A stretch of DNA of 64,000 nt, from positions 53,938 to 117,937 of the forward strand of contig NW_019091736.1 of NCBI RefSeq assembly GCF_001949145.1, read 5' to 3'. Source of the stretch: Acanthaster planci. Taxonomy: Eukaryota > Echinodermata > Asteroidea > Valvatida > Acanthasteridae. A program made the translations under genes and the position numbers. Below the pieces are notes generated by a model. The model had not been told where the DNA came from, ran no database searches, and saw only the letters and a list, made by a program, of their open reading frames with translations. Positions 10,491-21,542 of this stretch are shown in pieces; positions within the stretch are counted from its first letter, which is position 1; every line of letters starts with the position of its first letter.

Positions 10491-13340
10491 AACTTTCAAG
10501 TTTGTGAGAATTCAGCTTTTTTGTTTGGATGTTGACCCTGAATTCAACTTGTTCGTACACCTGGTCTGTACAAAAGTATGGAAACCTTTAACATTTCAGC
10601 TTTTTGCTTAGCTGTTTTCAACTTTAATTTTAAGTGGACACTCACACCTCTGAACTTTTAAAGGAAAAAAAAACACACATTTTGTACTTCCCTGTATCAA
10701 TTTCAGCCAGGATATGGTAAAATAAAATATTGTTAAGTTCAACCTAATAAAAAAAAATCCATCGTCTCGCTCAAATGCTCAAATTTTATTTCATTTAAAA
10801 ACCAAAGGGCTGGTTCACTGAAGTTAAGGAATAGTGATTAAAAACCCACAAAAAACACCATAGACCATTTTTTTACAAGATGGAAAAACTTGTCCCAAAA
10901 ATGACAAAGCAGTACCGACAGTACATCAGAGTCTTTTGTATTGGAAGAATTGGAATGCAGTGAGCACTTGAAGTCCACGGTTGTGCGTCAGTAAGTCACT
11001 CAGCTTAAATTTAGGGGAAAATGAGTGGATACGAATAGAAACAAATTATAAATAACAAGTCAAAAACGAAACTTGGACAGAGTATCTAAAGTTAATCTTA
11101 TCTTAGGACCATCTTTGAAACAGGTATTTGGCATTCTTGATCTGGTCATATATTCTTTGAAAATGATTTAGTTGGAAACTGATAATACCCCAAATTCTCT
11201 CTCCGGGGATTAAAAAATTTAAATCAGTTAGGTTACTTATTCCCCAGAAATCAGCTTACAAAGGCTGCATCTGTTGTCGGTCAGTCTTTCTGAGTTCGCC
11301 GACACAAATTTTCGTAAAGAAAAATGTGCCCCACATAACCAACAGGAACCAAGCACTGCTTAACAACAACTTAGGAAAATTTCTGAAGTTAATGAATTGT
11401 TACTGTTCATGTATTACAAAAGTAGTGTTATTACTTCACCAGATGTGATAGATTTTCGAGAAGACCCCTGTTCAACAATGTATTGTGCTGACAAAACGTG
11501 TGGAAACAATTTAACACAGCCTAGAGCCAAGTCTTGGACAAGGACCAAACAAAATTGTTTCACGCCCTATTTTGGTAGCAGGCAGTTGTTGCCAGGACAT
11601 TGATCAAATGAGCAACAGACTAATAATGCTTTAACTTGAACACCATTAAAACATCAACATTAGTGGTGAAAATCAACATCGTGCTAGAGAAAAAACAAGG
11701 AGGAACTCTGATTCAGCAATAAAGCAGTCCAGAAAAAAGATGACCAGCATAATTAACGATACAGTAATAATACTGAAAGTAATAAACTCAGAATAACTTG
11801 TAGTATGGCTTCATTTAAAAATAAACTGGTTGGAGAATAAAACAAACATTTTACAATACTTAGGGGTGATTCTAAGTTGCAAAGAATTGCTGCAAAAATT
11901 TAAACACATTAAGAGTGGAGGCGTGTATTCAATTGAAGAAACTTTTCTTCAGGAAACCGAAATTAATGATTGTGAAACAATGCTGTGATAGGCATGAGCG
12001 AATGTATCCAATGTATGATGTAATGATAACTTTGAGTATTCCTGAGTTTCTTTAATAGAAAATTAATCATTTGTGAATTTGTGATGATTCAAACAAACTT
12101 TAAAATAATTTTCCATGAATCCCCAAATCAAATAACTTTTCCTGTAGCAAAACGTTTCCAGTGGTTACCCCTTGTCCTGGGGACAAGATCAAATTTATAA
12201 GCAATGCTTGTGTTTCATGGAGCCTGGTAGGTTATGGGAAATGTTTATAAAGAAATGATCAACAAATAAACAGAGCAAAACAACAGATCGAATGATGAAT
12301 GACGGCCAAATTATAGGATTTCTGGTTAAGATCTGTAAACATTTTTCTAAATTCCCAAACTAATGAAAGAATAAGACAACGCAAGATTCTTTTCAATAAG
12401 CAATCATTTGATTTTTTAGATCAACCCTTTATCTTCTGTACAAAAGATTTAATATTTCTCTCACCCTCCTCAGTGTCCGGGCTAGCAATGAGATTGCACC
12501 AGACAGTCCTAGATGGCCTACATGCAGTGGAGACGGCCATACATGATCCAGGCCGATCGGCTGGGCAAAAAGTCATGGTCATAAATTTTGCTGAGCGTGT
12601 TAGCTATCGACCGGTCATCAAACAAATTTCACTGCTAAGAGGGAGAGAGAGAGAAGAAACTTCCCTGTCAAATGGCCAGTGGCTTCCTTTGCTGACAGTG
12701 TAAATGGTACATCTCCTTTTTTTTTGGACACACTGCCACTGCAACAATCACACTTTCAACAAGAAAGAGTAAGCAAGAAAAATAAATCTGGCCCAGTTTG
12801 GTCAAAATAGACTAACGAGAGCTAATGTGCTTCAGGAAGCACGGATATACATGTATCAGCTGTGAACAGCTTTTGGAAATGTTGAAGGTGCACATAAGGT
12901 GACTACTGGCAAGTCCGGCTTAAACATCTTCATTGCTCCTGCCTACTTGTATGCAAATCATGTATAGTCTTGTTCAGGAAATGGACTTTGCACAAAATTC
13001 TCTACATTTTAGAGGTACAGACCAGATCCAATTTTTCCGTCATTGCACACGTGAGTGTCATGGACACAGCAGTAGTAGTATCAGTGAATCAGTCTATTAA
13101 TAGTAGAACATGTACATGTACTAGTACATGGGCAACACATGTCGGCCAGTGGCCCGATTAGCATAATGTGCATTGTGGGCAACACAGGTGGGTCAGTGGC
13201 CGGTTAGGGTGACATGTGTGTGTGCTGCTGTGTGCACAGTTACAAAATGTACATTGAGGCTACGTACATGTACTGTACATATACATCACAGCTCTCGGCT
13301 GAATAATTTGGTAGGCCTATGTTAATATGTTTGATCTAAA
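10491..13340. other. Long AT-rich stretch without recognised gene
   Basis: No domain, tRNA or tandem array seen. Short GA-rich and T-rich patches occur near 12640 and 12718. ACATGTAC motifs cluster at 13109-13135 and 13265-13290. ORFs are at most ~76 codons and unrecognised. Confidence 0.4.
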
Positions 13341-14060
13341 TTGAGTGACCTCCACAGACCACCATGTGATCACTGGCCGAATTCTGTGTAAACCATACAT
13401 AACGCTTGCTGCAGAGATGAAACGATCAAGTTTTACATTTGGACAACCTATAGAAGAACTTTTTTTTAAATGACCCCCACTGACCATTAGGTGACCATCG
13501 GTCAAATTCTGTTAACCACCCACATGGTGTTTCCTGCAAAGATGTAACCACCGCAATTTGAGATCAATTGAATCTTGACTTGGGTGAGAAAAGTTATTTT
13601 GTATTTTTAACGCAAATAATCACTAGTGATCACTTGACCAGCATATAGGGTCAAGGTGTCACACCTTGACCCTATATGCTGGTCAAGTATGACAGGAATC
13701 GTGTCAAGGAAGATTATGTTCATACATGTATGTGGCTAAAATCGGCAAAGGAAGGTGGCAGATACCGATAGATATAACAAAACTTGAATATTCAACCATG
13801 CAATGAAAGAACATGATCCCTGATGACCACTAAGTGACCACTGGCCAAATTCTGTGAAAAACTTTTATGAGGTTTTGTCCAGACATGCCACTGTTCAAGT
13901 TAGACAATAATTGGACCGAGGTTGTGGAATAAGAAGCATCTTGTAATTTTGAAGAAAATGACCACTAGGTGACCACTGACCTAACATGCTGGTCACTACA
14001 CATGAGACTCTGGCCAAGCTAGATTATGTCCAAATTTGGCTGAAGTCAGTAAATGAATTT
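13340..14060. repeat. Degenerate tandem repeat with TGACCACTAGGTGACCACTG units
   Basis: Related units appear near 13350 (GACCACCATGTGATCACTGG), 13475 (TGACCATTAGGTGACCATCG), 13620 (ACTAGTGATCACTTGACCAG), 13825 (TGACCACTAAGTGACCACTG) and 13965 (TGACCACTAGGTGACCACTG). Several are followed by CCAAATTCTGTGAA-like words. Spacing is irregular, about 120-200 bp. No coding function is seen. Confidence 0.6.
13632..13688. repeat. Perfect 57 bp palindrome
   Basis: Two 28-nt arms are exact reverse complements around a single central C: ACTTGACCAGCATATAGGGT... on the left and ...ACCCTATATGCTGGTCAAGT on the right. Exact identity over 28 bp inside a diverged repeat points to a recent inverted duplication. 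It could extrude as a cruciform or give a hairpin RNA; no use is shown by the sequence. Confidence 0.95.
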
Positions 14061-14342
14061 GATAGATAGATAGATACATGTATTGCATTTTTTGTGAGCA
14101 TTTGCCCGAAGAATGTTGACGATTACACTGTACATGTATCAGCATGCTTTGCACAGCTGGTATAGAAATGTCTGTAAAGGTCTGTAAAGTACCAGATCCA
14201 AAGTGTAATCCTTAAAGCTCTCTATTGTTAGAAAACATCACCCAGGAGTGGTGTTCATCAAACCACAAGCCATTTAGCTAGTGACTCCCTATCGTTGCCC
14301 GCTTTACTCTGAAGTGGGTAAGGAGCTTATCGTTTATGTATC

Positions 14343-15060
14343 GTTTCCCACTTCATGAACCGTTTCTATTTTGACTTGGTGCCTTACCTATGGAAGAGAT
14401 TACGGGGCGTGACGAGGTTGCTAGTGGTGGATACAGCTGGGCGCTGATGGGAACGGGGTCCAGCAGGTCAGTGAGGTGTGTCAGTTGGGCATAGGTTGGG
14501 GCAGGGTGAGGTGGCCGGGGGTAAAGGAGACCCATAGGGGGGAATTTGGGGCACCTTGAGTTGGAAGGACGTAGCTGCCGGTAGAGTGGTTCTGTGATGT
14601 TACTGGAATGCTGGAGGGATAGGAGCTTCTGCTGCAGCTTTCTCTCAATTGATGTTGTAGGATCCCTGCGGAGCTCCTGGTAGTCGTCCAAGTCGGGTAT
14701 GTCTGAGACCTTGCGGTCATACTCAACTCTGGCCATGAATACCGTAGCATTGCCTTTGTCAGCAGGGAGGATATGGATGGTCTTGTCTTGGCGTAGAGAC
14801 TTGATGGCTGACTGATCTTCTCTGGAGATGCTTGGCTTGGGGTTCTGCTTCCAGAGGGCTTGGTTGATCTTGAGACGGATCTCATTGGCAGTGGACTTGT
14901 CAGGGCAACGGAGAGTGGGCTCGGTGGCTTGGATAATCTCTTCCGTAGCGCGAAGTTCAGGCCCAGGGCAAGAACTTTCTCCTTGCTGGAGGAGAGGGTG
15001 TGTTTACTCATGTTGACAACCGTATGGTTGGTGAAGGACTCTGCGGGTCAAAGATGGGGC
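14343..15060 (-). pseudogene. Penelope-like element, N-terminal part of reverse transcriptase ORF
   Basis: Minus-strand frames carry the hallmarks of Penelope-like element RT ORFs: a region ending KVLALGLNFALRKR, then, after a frameshift near 14940, IKSLRQDKTIHILPADKGNA, then RVEYDRKVSDI and LYRQLRPSNSRCPKF. The D-K-G triad of the ADKG motif is the family's conserved N-terminal RT signature. After CPKF the frame departs from the family near 14540, where a YGLPKIHK-type motif is expected, so a second break is inferred. Palm motifs, including the catalytic acidic pair, are absent: this is a 5'-fragment. It lies head-on against the Gypsy fragment that starts near 15310. Confidence 0.75.
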
Positions 15061-15179
15061 AGGACCAAACATCTCATAAGGTTGGACTGTTGCTGGCGTA
15101 GGGATACAGAGGATCCCATTGCCATCACACCCCACTGCATCCAGTCACCTTATATAAACAGCTCCATCTTCAGCATCTG

Positions 15180-15300
15180 TTCAATCTCCTGACGATGGAC
15201 TGAGCACGCAGTCCGAAATGTTGAGTATACTCCCGGTTCTTTTCAGAACCACACATACTCATAAGAGATATATTCCTTAACATGGTGCTACCGCAAGCCT
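15180..15300. repeat. Penelope-like terminal region with hammerhead-like hairpin
   Basis: Read on the + strand: CTGACGA, a hairpin GGACT/AGTCC with an 8-nt loop, then GAAA. CTGANGA...GAAA is the hammerhead-ribozyme core, and such ribozymes are known from Penelope-like pseudo-LTRs. The downstream TTCTTTTCAGAACCACACAT stretch is inferred to be terminal sequence of the adjacent minus-strand element. The motif reads on the strand opposite to that element's ORF and one base next to the core does not pair, so activity is doubtful. Confidence 0.4.
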
Positions 15301-15309
15301 TTCCAAGAC

Positions 15310-16510
15310 TTGATAAGCCGGGAATGGATTGCGAAGTTAACCTCCCTGTATCCTTCCTTAAAAGTGCGTCAGGAAAAATGATGGCAACCTGTGCATGTGC
15401 ATTGACTACAGGGAGCTGAATAACAAGACAATCGGATCCCAGACAGACAACCAATTCTCCGTATCCAAGATGTCCTGGTTGGTTTAGGAGGGAACTCCTG
15501 GTTTTCCACTTTGGATCAGGGTAAAGCCTACCATCAAGGATATGGGGAAGAAAGCAGACCTTTGGCAACATTTGTGACACAATGGAAATTTTACAAGTGG
15601 CGCAGAATTCATTTTGGCCTCACTAACACTCCGATGGTGTTTCAACAATGCACAGAGACCTGCCTGGAGGGACTGACAGGAGAAATAGCCACCATCTACC
15701 TTGACAACATTCTGGTGTATGGAACACGCTTTGAAAATCACTTAGAAAAAGTTCGTAGATTGCGATTAGCATCAAGCTAAAACTGAGCATGTGTCACTAT
15801 TCAAGAGAGACGTCTGATACCTTGGCCTCATTGTCTCGGAAGGATACAAAATGGATCCTGCAGATATTAGTGCCACCCAACTGCTGAAACAGAAGATGTC
15901 AGGAATGGTTGGAGAGCTGAGGAAATTACTAGGTTTCCTCAGTTACTATATGCGATATATCCAAGATTTCTCTCAAGTAGCAGAACCACTGTATAACCTC
16001 CTGATTGTCAACTCAGAGAATCAAAAGAAACTTCATCGAGAAGCCAGTTGACGAGGCAACCTGAAATCAGATAAACAAGGTGGAGGACAGGTCCCATCTA
16101 AGCAACCAATCACCTGGACCACTGAACATCAGGAACCCCTGAACTCCATCCTGGATAGCCTGACTAAGTCACCAGTAATGGCATTTCCTGATTTCTCGCT
16201 ACCCTTCATTGTTTATACAGATGCATCTAAAGAGGGTCTCAGAGCTATCCTCTACCAGCCGCAATAGGGAAAACTGAGAGTCATCAGTTACAGCTCAAGA
16301 ACCCTTACACCTGCATTCAGGTAAGTTAGAATTTCTAGCCAAGAAGTGGGCAATCTGTGAGAGTTCCATGACTACCTGTACTATGCAAAGCCAATGTTGA
16401 TATGGATACACTCTCATGATTGCCCCTTGACTTTGAGAAGTACATGGCAGATTGTACCCAGAAGACAACACCAATGGCCATCGATGCTACGAATGGCACG
16501 CACCAAGGGT
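15310..16510 (+). pseudogene. Ty3/Gypsy pol fragment (RT and RNase H)
   Basis: Collinear Gypsy RT motifs in shifting frames: LISREWIAKL (15310-15345), MCIDYRELNNKTI (15400-15440), DQGKAYHQG (15514-15540), FYKWRRIHFGL (15590-15620), then IYLDNILVYG at 15694-15723 where the catalytic YxDD box has become YLDN. GELRKLLGFLSYY (15911-15950) is the classic thumb motif and IVYTDASKEGL (16208-16240) opens RNase H. Several stops and frame changes interrupt it. No gag, integrase or LTRs were found around it. It is a truncated, inactive copy on the + strand. Confidence 0.85.
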
Positions 16511-16523
16511 ACCGGTATTATGT

Positions 16524-16600
16524 AACTTAACCTCCATCTGAGACATCACACTGTTGTTTTACCACTCCATTATTTCGCACAAATGGAGCATCTTTGTTTC
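16524..16600. repeat. Copy of the 17.9 kb foldback repeat, inverted
   Basis: TAACCTCCATCTGAGACATCAC and CCACTCCATTATTTCGCACA match the reverse complement of 17940-18016. This indicates a small interspersed family. Only one end of the element is represented. Confidence 0.5.
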
Positions 16601-17885
16601 AAATAGAGTAGGTCTACAATTGTTTTGTTACACAAGGCCTGAATCCTTGGAACAAATTTAATGATAGACAACCACTCAAATGCACGATGCTGTTACAGAA
16701 CAATGCATTCATTCTGTACCATGGTAAAACTTTCAACCACACCCACGGGCACCTCCATCATTCGGCTTATGTACAATGTACTTCAGGATGGATGCATGGC
16801 CATATCATCAGATAAAGACATTTATTTTGATTTTGCTGCATGGAAACACCAACTGTCATTACCCACTGATACCATGGATTATATATACTGAATGTGTCGC
16901 CTTAAGTGGAACTGGAATAGAACTGGCTGATCTTTCAGAATTGCAGGTCCTGTGGGCAGTTTGACCTTGCTCTTGTAGAAGAGACCGATAAGTCTAGCCA
17001 AAAGACTTAACACGGAGTGAAAACTCAATGAGTGCGTTAAGGTCAGCAATAGTACTTTTTCTTGCAGGTACAGAAGCAATCATTCCTTAACTTTTTGGCA
17101 ATATAGTATCGAACACCGAAGATAAAATTATCAGTATGTGTTAGTATCATGTCCCATATAATCAACTTCACTAATTCTTTGTCCAGTGTAGATTATTTGA
17201 AGCTTTTCTTTCATTTGCACACTAATGGCTCTGTATTTGTCTAATCGTCACTGCATTTGCAATCTGGAATGAGCCAATTAAAGTGATTGTTGATCTCCAA
17301 GTTCATCAGAAACCCTTAAAAAATTTAAGTTTGAGCCTTTTTACGCTCTAACTGCAGAACTATGGTTAAAACTGAAAAGATGAGGGTTGAACTGTTTCGG
17401 CTGCGAACGTCATTAAACATTTCAAGAAGGATGATCTTATCTGCTCATATTTGAGTGATTTATTTGTGACTTCGAGAAGAAAACCACAAGAAGTTTCTGA
17501 GGGTTACATTTCGTGACTTTGTTTTTCTGGACTTATCTTGGAAATTACTGGCATGGCTTGCAAACTAATTTCAAGTTGCCGAGTTCTTTAATCAAAGAAT
17601 GTGTGAAAAGCAAAAGTATCCTGCCTTTGTTACTGCAGCGCTGAGACACCGACGGCTTTCATGGACTGTACAATATTATTGTCAGTATTACTGCTTGCAA
17701 GGTGCAACAAAAATGCCAGTATTTCATTGAATAGACTTTAGATATATGGCATTTTATTAGAGCAGTTGTTTTTAACAAATCATTTTTAATCTTTCAGTCT
17801 GAAACTCGATTGAACAACTGTATTAAAATTCAAAATTTACATTGCAATCTACAGCATATTTTTAGTGGCCACTTTAGCCTAAAAT
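16601..17885. other. Stretch without recognised gene
   Basis: No domain-bearing frame, tandem array or RNA gene is visible. ORFs are at most ~76 codons and overlap on both strands. Confidence 0.4.
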
Positions 17886-18016
17886 GTACCACTCCATTAT
17901 TCAGCATAAATGAAGTGATGGAAGCATTACCTCCAAAAGAATGGAAGGGTATTGTCTCTATTGCTCCATTTATGCAAAATAATGGAGTGATGTCACAGGT
18001 GGAGGTTAATGTACAT
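17886..18016. mobile_element. Small foldback (MITE-like) element
   Basis: GTACCACTCCATTATTCAGC ATAAATG at 17886-17912 is complementary, at about 20 of 25 positions, to 17968-17997 (CATTTATGCAAAATAATGGA GTGATG). A second copy end lies at 16524-16600. The open frame across the hairpin (17810-18157) is not protein-like. Confidence 0.5.
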
Positions 18017-18244
18017 GTATCATTAAGATTTTTATGTATGTACATGGGTGTGTGTGTACTTGTGAAAGGTGCAGACGGATCTCTTCTATATATTAACACA
18101 GCTGCGAATCGAGGTCAGATTGTAAATCGAGGACATCCTCAGTTTGCAATAAGGTGAAACTTGAGGCCGCAGTCAGCATTTATGAGGGTCAGCGAAGTTT
18201 CAAGGCATTTGGAAGCTGTCCTCGGTGTACCCATTTAACACGCT

Positions 18245-18262
18245 GGGTGTTTAAAAACACCC
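18245..18262. repeat. Short perfect palindrome
   Basis: GGGTGTTT and AAACACCC form 8-bp arms around AA. It is isolated, just after TTTAACACGC. No function is inferred. Confidence 0.6.
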
Positions 18263-19025
18263 GTTCTAAATGGAAAGTTTTGGCGCATCCCTGGACGGAA
18301 TAGCGCCCTCTCTAGCTCTCTTACTACCCTGTCCAATCCGGATTGCTGAGCACAATAAACGTCGCCAAGTGCAGGGGACGCATAATCCCAACTAATAGAA
18401 AAGCCTCCAAACTGTCCAAATCATCATAGCGTCACCTTGCCATCGCCTGTGGACTCCTGTAGCCGTTCTGAGACGTAGGTTTCTTCTAGTGGAAAATATG
18501 GTAAGTAAAAACAATTTAATTTGAAGTAGAATGTTGAGCTCGACCAGATCCTATCTCGGACAGTTTACTACATCATTAAATATATGGCCCCATTGCTGGC
18601 TAGTTAAAGCGTGGTTAAAGTATGGCTACTCTCACCCCCCATGTTGTCGATAGGCTAATGTAGATCTTACACGGCTGTTAGAGTGAATGTACCAGTGAAA
18701 TAGGTACTATATACGTATGCAGTCCGAAAAGCTCAATCACATAATCCAGTTGAACATGTTCCTGCTGCACATTTTTCCAGCCACAAGTGAAGACTTTTCT
18801 GTTGTTAGTATGTGGTGGTTCTAGGCCTAATTGTGTTTCAAATGTTTTTTGGGGGGGGGGCTTTGGGTGGATGTGGCTCTTTGGAGCCCGGATACCTGTT
18901 TGCCCACCACCACCACCATCATTCCATACCAAATTAAAAGGAGACAGGTGGTTTAATGAAAATAGTGTTCAATTTGTTTTCTTGCCAGCTGGCCTGTCCA
19001 CCGTAAGTGGAGACGTTTGGACAGT
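18263..19025 (+). other. Possible 5' noncoding exon and intron of the recombinase-like gene
   Basis: A good donor (ATATG|GTAAGT, GT at 18501) and a pyrimidine-rich acceptor (CTTGCCAG, AG at 18987-18988) bracket 18501-18988. The ATG at 19026 lies 37 bases inside the downstream exon. A noncoding first exon ending at 18500 is an inference from splice-site quality only. A G-run sits near 18850. Confidence 0.3.
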
Positions 19026-20838
19026 ATGGCTGATTCATCCACCGGTTCCAGCAGTAGGCCTATTTCATCTGTTGCTCCAAGTGATGGCACGTCTGACGTC
19101 CAGCAGAACTGTGGTGTGACCGAAATGCAAACCAGTGTATGAGGTTGGCTGCAGGAAATGGGACAAAACACTTCTGCTTTTACTACGATGTACCCCAGGC
19201 CAAGCTCCCCCGTCATCTCCAGTCATGTCACAAGGAAGAAAGAGAAGTCATCAAGATCGCCTGTGAGCCCAACGCTAGTGTGCGTAAGAAACTTCTGTTG
19301 AAAATTCGCAATATAAGTAATCACAGGCACAATTGTCAGGTTCTTTGTGAAGGTCGTGGTGTGCTTGTTGTCGGGTACAGGCGAAATCGCAAGGTACCTC
19401 CCCATGCATATGGACCATGCGTATATTGTTATGGCTATTATGTGCGTACCGATTTGTGGCGACACGTGTGCCCTTTGAAGCCAGCACCCACTCCACGGAC
19501 TGACAGCACCGGTAAGAGGCTCGTGTGGGTGGACGGGTCGCTCACAAGAGTGATTTGTTGAAACCTCCTCCTGTTGGCGTGTCGTTCCAGTTACACCAGG
19601 TTCTTAGTCCAATGAAGAGAAATGATGTGGCTTTGGTAGTCAAGAATGACACGTTGATTGTTGAATTAGCCAAGCGTGAATACATAAACCAGGGCACGAT
19701 GTAGATCAGCATGGCTACATCCGTAACAGGTTTCATGAATTAGGTCGACTCGTCATACAACTCCGAAAGAACACCCAGCAACCAAATGCATCACTCGAAT
19801 CATTTGTCCATCTGCACCACCTTTCTGATATTGTGAAGGCCGTGCACGATATTGCCGGCTTCAGGGAAGACAAACAGTTGTACGATGTTCCGTCACTAGC
19901 GCTGAAGATTGGTTATTCCGTCAAGAAGTGTGCACTCGTCTTGAAAGGAATTGCCCTAGAGTCCGGCCAAAAACACAAAGCGACATGTGCGGAAGAGTTT
20001 CTGCAGTTGTGTGAACTGAAGTGGAAAGACCTTGTGTCCACACATGCACACAGAACACTATACCAAGGAAAATGCAACAAAGTCGCCATTCTCCCGACAA
20101 ATGCGGATGTAGTCCACCTGTCGTTGTTCCTTCATGAAGCTGGCAACCGGGAACTTCAACTCCTCCAGGGTGCTCGGGGCAGACAAATCAGGCCAGTTTG
20201 GCAGAAATTGAATGAGGTCAGTCTGTGCTACCTTATCATGTTCAACCGAAGAAGGCAGGGGGAGATTTCAAAGATGAAACTTGAAGATTTCCACAAGCAC
20301 AGCACCACCAAACTGGAGGGGGAATGCCTGTTGAGTGATTTAGAATGCCAGCTGTGCAAGATGTTCCGTGTTTTCAAAATAGTTGGCAAGAGAGGCAAAA
20401 CTGTTCCCGTGCTTCTAAGCAATGAGGCAGTAGCATGGTTGAATGCCCTTGTCGCCACGAGACATGAAGCTGGAGTAGCCCAAGACAATGACTTCTTGTG
20501 CGCATGGTGTTGTTATGACGGGAGAGGCCACATTCGAGGGAGTCACTGTTTAAGAGCATATGCAGCTAAGGTTGGTCTTGACAATGCATCCAGCATCCGG
20601 TCCACCAAACTCTGTAAACATGTAGCAACTGCATCGCAAATTCTTGCATTAAAGGAACATCAGCTTGAAACTCTAGCCAACTACATGGGCCACGATCTGC
20701 GGGTACATCGCGAATACTACCAGTTGCCAGATCGTGTACAGCGGGACACCAAACTGTCTTGACTTTTCCCGAGTTTGGAGATGGGCAACCTGTCTTCCCA
20801 GCGCGGCAAATCCTTGGACGATCTGCATGTAACTAGAG
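19026..20838 (+). pseudogene. Zinc-finger/tyrosine-recombinase-like gene, exon 1
   Basis: ATG 19026 opens MADSSTGSSSRPISSVAPS; a frameshift near 19135 leads into 19139-19561, which holds two zinc-binding stretches: HFCFYYDVPQAKLPRHLQSC (second Cys of CxxC replaced by Tyr) and PCVYCYGYYVRTDLWRHVC (CxxC...H...C). Further shifts near 19550 and 19700 lead into 19833-20762, a 309-codon core. The core has tyrosine-recombinase motifs: FNRRRQGE at residues 137-144 (Arg box I), a lysine-rich hairpin GKRGKTVPV (185-193), STKLCKHVAT (257-266, box II, where the expected Arg is Cys261), and GHDLRVHREYY (286-296) with Tyr295 as the likely nucleophile position. A last shift near 20760 leads to a donor G|GTAAGG after 20838. 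The family is recurrent in invertebrate genomes. Decay versus assembly error is undecided. Confidence 0.7.
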
Positions 20839-21086
20839 GTAAGGGCACCTTGTACTCAAACCATGTTTCCCATGTTCCGTCTACCCAACGCTTGACTTCG
20901 AACCAAGTCAACCCAACCCAGACTTCCACTTTGTAAGGCATCATACTCTGCCAGAAACATTACCTCTCTTCCTATTCACCCCCCCGGAAGAACAGACCAG
21001 TACAAAGAAAGAAAAGAACCAAAAGACACCCGTGCACGTATGTGTGCTTTTACTGATTGATTTCAATTTTTGGGGTTTACTCTCAG

Positions 21087-21173
21087 AAGGCTTCACCAGT
21101 GAAGAGGACAGCAGCGACAGTGTGGAAAGCAGTGACAGCAGTGAAGACTCCTGCAATGAATCCATCGAAAACG
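21087..21173 (+). pseudogene. Recombinase-like gene, acidic exon 2
   Basis: Acceptor TCTCAG at 21081-21086 and donor G|GTAAGA after 21173. Exon 1 ends in phase 1 and this exon starts with two bases completing the codon, then reads GFTSEEDSSDSVESSDSSED through to IENG, ending again in phase 1. The matching phases on both sides support the splice model. The segment is a Ser/Asp/Glu-rich linker, probably disordered, between the recombinase core and the C-terminal domain. Confidence 0.65.
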
Positions 21174-21182
21174 GTAAGATTT

Positions 21183-21225
21183 GGTCTGTCTGTCTCTCTG
21201 TCTGTCTGTCTGTCTGTCTGTTGGT
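21183..21225. repeat. (TCTG)n microsatellite
   Basis: About ten TCTG units with one TCTC interruption, at the start of intron 2 of the recombinase-like gene. Confidence 0.9.
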
Positions 21226-21300
21226 CGGTCACCTGGACAGGCTGTCTGCTGAGCTGTCACCTACATTCCTAATGTCCTTTTCTTGCCTCTACGTTAATAG

Positions 21301-21542
21301 GACAGCTTACTGGTGTTGCTGCTGCATCACGAAGAAGGGAACCCTCTCCACCATCGAGATGAGTGAAGTGCCGTCCCTGGACTACAGCAGAGAAGACAGA
21401 CGTCCAAGAAGGCCTGCGCAAATTCTTCCAGTTGAGGAAAGTTCCTGGCAAGCTGGACACCGAAGCAGCTTACACTGTGGCGCTGCAGACCTGCACTTTG
21501 AGAAACATCAAAGACTTTTGTCGTAACACAATGAAGTTGTAG
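21301..21542 (+). pseudogene. Recombinase-like gene, SANT/Myb-like terminal exon 3
   Basis: Acceptor GTTAATAG at 21293-21300. In the phase set by exon 2 it reads GQLTGVAAASRREPSPPSR, an in-frame TGA, then VKCRPWTTAEKTDVQEGL, LRKFFQLRKVPGKLDTEAA and CTLRNIKDFCRNTMKL before TAG at 21540-21542. The PWTTAEK...Q..LRKF...KVPGK...LRNIKDFCRN pattern resembles a Myb/SANT-like DNA-binding tail, which is common in this family. The single TGA interrupts an otherwise open frame. Confidence 0.6.
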
